64,000 nucleotides of DNA, from contig NZ_CP089095.1 in the NCBI RefSeq assembly GCF_021172145.1, positions 2,953,063 through 3,017,062 of the forward strand, read 5' to 3'. Positions within the stretch are counted from its first letter, which is position 1; each line of letters begins with the position of its first letter. The DNA comes from Flavobacterium cyclinae (lineage in GTDB: Bacteria > Bacteroidota > Bacteroidia > Flavobacteriales > Flavobacteriaceae). This document shows positions 60,360 through 64,000 of the stretch, piece by piece. The position numbers and the translations under genes were made by a program. Under the pieces are notes generated by a model. That model ran no database searches, was not told where the DNA came from, and saw only the letters and a program-made list of their open reading frames with translations.

Positions 60360-61676
60360 CTACAAATCAAATCCCATATTTACGCCTAATTTATTTGCAA
60401 TTAGTTTAGCAATTTTAGCTTTTAATTCTGGGATTTTAATACTGTTAGTTACTTCACTTGTAAACGCATACATCAACAACGCTTTTGCTTCTTTTTTTGG
60501 AATTCCACGTTGCTGCATATAGAACATAGCACTTTCATCTAATTGACCAATCGTACAACCGTGCGAACATTTTACATCATCAGCAAAAATTTCCAATTGT
60601 GGTTTTGCGTTGATAGTTGCTTTATCGCCAACTAAAATGTTGTTATTTTGTTGGAATGCATCTGTTTTTTGCGCTTCTTTTTCTACGAAGATTTTACCAT
60701 TGAAAACTCCGGTAGCATTATCATTCAAAATCGTTTTATAATTTTGGTGACTTTCACAATTTGGTTGCGCATGATGTACCAAAGTATAATGATCTACGTG
60801 TTGTTTATCACCAATAATGGTAATTCCTTTCAACGTAGAATCAATTCTTTCTCCTTGGTGATAGAAATTTAAGTTATTTCTAGTAATATTCCCACCAAAA
60901 GAAAACGTATGCACCGCTACTCTACTCTCTTGCTTTTGTGCAATATAAGTATTATCAATTAAATTCGCAGTTTGCACATCATTCTGAACTTTGTAATAAT
61001 CAACAATCGCACGTTTTTGAGCGAAAATTTCAGTAACTGAATTCGTTAAAACCGGATTCGAATTCAAACTCTGATGACGTTCTACGATTTGTACGTGAGC
61101 ATTCTCACCTACGATGATTAAATTTCTAGGTTGTACCATCAAAGCCGCTTCATTTCCGGTTGAGAAATAAATGATTTCGATAGGTTTTTCAACCACTTTG
61201 CTTTTTGGAATGTTGATATAAGCACCTTCCAATGAAAAAGCCGTGTTAAGCGAAGTCAAACTTTCTTCTTTACTTGCTATTTGATTGAAATACGTATCCA
61301 CAACCATTTTATATTTTGGCTTTGTCAATGCTGAAGACATCAAACATACGTCTAAACCATCATGTGTAGTAGATGATAAAAACGAACTAAAAATTCCGTC
61401 AATAAAAACTACTTTATAGGTGTCAATTTCGTGTAAGAAATACTTCTTAACGTCTTTAAATTCGATTGCGTTTTCTTTCTTTGGGAAAACCGAAAAATCA
61501 TTTTTTAAAATCGCATTTAAGGATGTGTATTTCCAAGCTTCCTCTTGTTTTGTTGGGAACCCTTTGTTTTCGAAATTTTTTATGGCGTGACTTCTCAGCT
61601 CATGAAGTTCAGAATTGGTATCAATCTTTTCTTCAAAAGCCATGAAAGAAGCTAATAATTTATCTTTTAATTCCAT
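60360..61676 (-). CDS. sufD: Fe-S cluster assembly protein SufD
   Basis: A 438-residue SufBCD subunit with a right-handed beta-helix core (NARSxxVxIxxxx-type repeats; HVQIVERHQSL, HHAQPNCESHQNYKTILND, KCSHGCTIGQLDESAMFYMQQRGI). The CSHG...GIP pattern is typical of SufB/SufD. A CAGTC element lies between it and sufC. Confidence 0.95.
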   Translation of the reverse strand: MELKDKLLASFMAFEEKIDTNSELHELRSHAIKNFENKGFPTKQEEAWKYTSLNAILKNDFSVFPKKENAIEFKDVKKYFLHEIDTYKVVFIDGIFSSFLSSTTHDGLDVCLMSSALTKPKYKMVVDTYFNQIASKEESLTSLNTAFSLEGAYINIPKSKVVEKPIEIIYFSTGNEAALMVQPRNLIIVGENAHVQIVERHQSLNSNPVLTNSVTEIFAQKRAIVDYYKVQNDVQTANLIDNTYIAQKQESRVAVHTFSFGGNITRNNLNFYHQGERIDSTLKGITIIGDKQHVDHYTLVHHAQPNCESHQNYKTILNDNATGVFNGKIFVEKEAQKTDAFQQNNNILVGDKATINAKPQLEIFADDVKCSHGCTIGQLDESAMFYMQQRGIPKKEAKALLMYAFTSEVTNSIKIPELKAKIAKLIANKLGVNMGFDL

Positions 61677-61683
61677 TGTATTT

Positions 61684-61744
61684 AGTGTTCAGTCGCAGTA
61701 TTCAGTCGCAGTCCTATGATAACCGTGACTGAGACTGTAAACTC
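61684..61744. repeat. CAGTC hairpin element G
   Basis: Left words TCAGTCGCAGT (twice, 61690-61711) and right GTGACTGAGACTG (61725-61737) form an imperfect inverted repeat. It fills the space from the sufC stop to 7 bases before the sufD start. Confidence 0.7.
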
Positions 61745-62493
61745 TAGTTCAATTCATTCTTTATCCAATCGTATCCTTTTTCTTCAAGCTCTAAAGCTAA
61801 ATCAGCTCCACCCGTTTTTACGATTTTTCCATCCATTAAAACGTGAACGAAATCTGGAACGATATAGTCTAACAAACGTTGGTAGTGCGTAATCACTAAT
61901 ACCGCGTTGTTTTCGTTTTTCAATTTGTTTACACCATTAGCAACAATTCGTAATGCATCGATATCCAAACCTGAATCGGTTTCGTCCAAAATAGCGATTT
62001 TTGGCTCTAACATTGCCATTTGGAAAATCTCGTTACGTTTCTTTTCACCACCTGAAAAACCTTCGTTTAAAGAACGCGATAAGAATTTTCTGTCCATTTC
62101 TAACAACTCCGATTTCTCACGGATTTTCTTCAACATTTCATTGGCTGGCATTTCTTCTTCACCATTCGCTTTGCGTTTTTCATTAATAGCGGTTTTGATG
62201 AAATTCGTTACCGAAACTCCTGGAATTTCCACTGGATATTGGAACGATAAGAAAACACCTTTGTGTGCTCTTTCTTCTGGAGCTAATTCTGAAATTTCTT
62301 CTCCGTCTAAAAAGATTTCACCTTCGGTTACTTCGTAATTTTCGTTTCCTGCAATGATAGAAGATAATGTTGATTTTCCGGCACCATTTGGTCCCATAAT
62401 CGCATGTACTTCTCCTGCTTTAATTTCAAGGTTAATCCCTTTTAATATGTCTTTGTCTTCTACCGAAGCGTGTAAGTTTTTTATCTGTAACAT
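61744..62493 (-). CDS. sufC: Fe-S assembly ATPase SufC
   Basis: This 249-residue ABC-type ATPase has Walker [10 protein letters not shown], the signature [14 protein letters not shown], Walker [14 protein letters not shown] and the switch His in VITHYQRLL. It drives the SufBCD scaffold. Confidence 0.97.
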   Translation of the reverse strand: MLQIKNLHASVEDKDILKGINLEIKAGEVHAIMGPNGAGKSTLSSIIAGNENYEVTEGEIFLDGEEISELAPEERAHKGVFLSFQYPVEIPGVSVTNFIKTAINEKRKANGEEEMPANEMLKKIREKSELLEMDRKFLSRSLNEGFSGGEKKRNEIFQMAMLEPKIAILDETDSGLDIDALRIVANGVNKLKNENNAVLVITHYQRLLDYIVPDFVHVLMDGKIVKTGGADLALELEEKGYDWIKNELN

Positions 62494-62529
62494 TTTGTAA
62501 ATGTGTTATATTTTCTAATTTATGATTGA

Positions 62530-63978
62530 CTATCCTACTGAACCTTCTAACGAAATTTCCAACAACTTCTGTGCTTCCACTGCAAATTCCATTGGTAATT
62601 TGTTCAATACTTCTTTGCTGAATCCGTTTACGATTAAGGCAATTGCTTTTTCGGTTGGGATTCCACGTTGGTTGCAATAAAACACTTGGTCCTCACCAAT
62701 TTTTGAAGTCGTAGCTTCGTGTTCAATTTTTGCCGAAGCATTTTTACTTTCGATATAAGGAAAAGTGTGTGCGCCACAATTATTTCCCATTAACAATGAG
62801 TCACATTGTGAGAAGTTACGAGCGTTTTCGGCTCTTGCTCCTATTTGCACTAATCCTCTATAACTGTTTTGTGATTTTCCTGCTGAAATCCCTTTGGAAA
62901 TAATGGTTGACTTGGTGTTTTTACCCAAATGAATCATTTTCGTTCCAGTATCGGCTTGTTGGAAGTTATTAGTTACGGCAATCGAGTAAAATTCTCCGAT
63001 TGAATTATCGCCTTTCAATACACACGAAGGATATTTCCAAGTTACCGCCGAACCTGTTTCTACTTGAGTCCAAGAAATTTTAGCGTTTTTCTCGCACAAA
63101 CCTCTTTTGGTAACGAAATTATAAACTCCGCCTTTCCCTTCTTTGTTTCCAGGATACCAGTTTTGAACCGTTGAATATTTAATTTCAGCTCCGTCCATTG
63201 CGATTAATTCCACAACAGCTGCGTGCAATTGGTTTTCATCACGACTTGGAGCGGTACATCCTTCTAAATAAGAAACATAACTATCTTCATCCGCCACTAA
63301 CAACGTTCTTTCAAACTGACCCGTTCCTCCTTGATTGATACGGAAATACGTTGATAATTCCATTGGACATTTTACGCCTTTTGGAATGTAACAGAAACTT
63401 CCGTCCGAGAAAACGGCTGAGTTTAAAGCCGCATAAAAATTATCTTTCATTGGCACCACTGAACCAATGTATTTTCTAACTAATTCAGGATGTTCCTTAA
63501 TCGCTTCGGAAATACTCATGAAAATAATACCTTTTTCGGCTAATGTTTTCTTGAAAGTTGTTGCAACAGAAACAGAATCTACTACGATATCAATTGCCAC
63601 ATTGTTCATGCGCTTTTGTTCGTCAACAGAAATTCCTAACTTTTTGTACATCGCTAAAAGTTCAGGATCAACGTCTTCTAATTTTTTATTAGGATCTGCT
63701 TTTTTAGGTGCCGAATAATAAGAAATGGCTTGAAAATCTGGTTTTTCGTAATTTACGTTGGCCCATTCTGGTTCTTCCATTTCTTGCCAAGCACGAAAAG
63801 CTTCCAAACGCCATTCGGTCATCCATTCTGGCTCGTCTTTTTTCTTGGAAATGGCACGAACGATATCTTCATTTAACCCAACAGGAAACGTTTCTGAATC
63901 TAATTCGGTGTAAAATCCGTATTCGTATTCTTTATTTTCTAATTCGACTTTTAAGTCGTCCTCAGTATATTTGCCCAT
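62530..63978 (-). CDS. sufB: Fe-S cluster assembly protein SufB
   Basis: A 482-residue scaffold subunit with the SufB-specific blocks [60 protein letters not shown] and [21 protein letters not shown]. Cys in CTAPSR and the SKIGE glutamate region are known to matter for cluster assembly. It is the first visible gene of the operon; its promoter lies beyond the window's right edge. Confidence 0.97.
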   Translation of the reverse strand: MGKYTEDDLKVELENKEYEYGFYTELDSETFPVGLNEDIVRAISKKKDEPEWMTEWRLEAFRAWQEMEEPEWANVNYEKPDFQAISYYSAPKKADPNKKLEDVDPELLAMYKKLGISVDEQKRMNNVAIDIVVDSVSVATTFKKTLAEKGIIFMSISEAIKEHPELVRKYIGSVVPMKDNFYAALNSAVFSDGSFCYIPKGVKCPMELSTYFRINQGGTGQFERTLLVADEDSYVSYLEGCTAPSRDENQLHAAVVELIAMDGAEIKYSTVQNWYPGNKEGKGGVYNFVTKRGLCEKNAKISWTQVETGSAVTWKYPSCVLKGDNSIGEFYSIAVTNNFQQADTGTKMIHLGKNTKSTIISKGISAGKSQNSYRGLVQIGARAENARNFSQCDSLLMGNNCGAHTFPYIESKNASAKIEHEATTSKIGEDQVFYCNQRGIPTEKAIALIVNGFSKEVLNKLPMEFAVEAQKLLEISLEGSVG

Positions 63979-64000
63979 ATTTTTTGATTTATAGAGAGAA

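Noticed and set aside
1..64000. tRNA or rRNA genes
   Set aside because: No cloverleaf-like or rRNA-like sequence was noticed in the spacers, which are nearly all short.

Overview
The window looks like chromosomal core sequence from a member of the Flavobacteriaceae (Bacteroidota), most probably Flavobacterium or a close relative. The evidence is low G+C throughout, a PorZ-type type IX secretion protein, a complete Bat (aerotolerance) operon, a GH92 glycosidase, a SusC-like TonB receptor with acidic-tailed lipoproteins, lack of Shine-Dalgarno sequences, and Bacteroidota-type promoters (TTG, about 19 bases, TAnnTTTG). No rRNA, tRNA, CRISPR array or insertion sequence was recognised. Gene identities come from reading the translated proteins; no database search was run.

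Layout. 1-7.0 kb: a patatin-like lipase (cut by the window edge), uvrC, an aspartoacylase-family gene, a PLP decarboxylase and 5-formyl-THF cyclo-ligase on +; then lspA with an apparently frameshifted small membrane gene behind it, and a zinc-less DksA/TraR protein. 7-15 kb (minus): ileS, recO, porZ, gdhA. 15-25.9 kb: an outer-membrane barrel protein, metB-like, DinB, ArsC-like, an EamA transporter, yicC-gmk-nadD, a likely toxin-antitoxin pair, an iron alcohol dehydrogenase, gpsA and terC. 25.9-31.6 kb (minus): a thioredoxin-family protein, GH92, pheS and small conserved genes. 32.3-42.2 kb (minus): the moxR-DUF58-batA-B-C-D-E operon, interrupted between batD and batE by an inverted-repeat-bounded cassette carrying a GxxExxY (PD-(D/E)XK) gene. 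42.3-47.4 kb (plus): aldo/keto reductase, AlbA_2 protein, metallophosphoesterase, PhnA-like protein and an AT-rich secreted orphan. 47.5-55.9 kb: ALDH, 3-hydroxyanthranilate dioxygenase, then a secreted EEP nuclease/phosphatase divergent from a TonB receptor and two surface lipoproteins. 55.9-64 kb: hflX, and on minus the SUF Fe-S operon sufB-C-D-S-(lipoprotein)-sufE-sufT-like-DUF2480.

The most unusual signal is not a gene. Many spaces between co-directional genes are filled almost exactly, from just after one stop codon to a few bases before the next start, by short word-like repeats. The clearest family (CAGTCNCAG hairpins) has seven copies; others include a 22-base tandem array before nadD and several 7-12-base word arrays. 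They are placed where they would lie in the ribosome-binding region of the downstream gene. Together with the GxxExxY cassette in the bat operon, these are the best candidates here for something not yet described.
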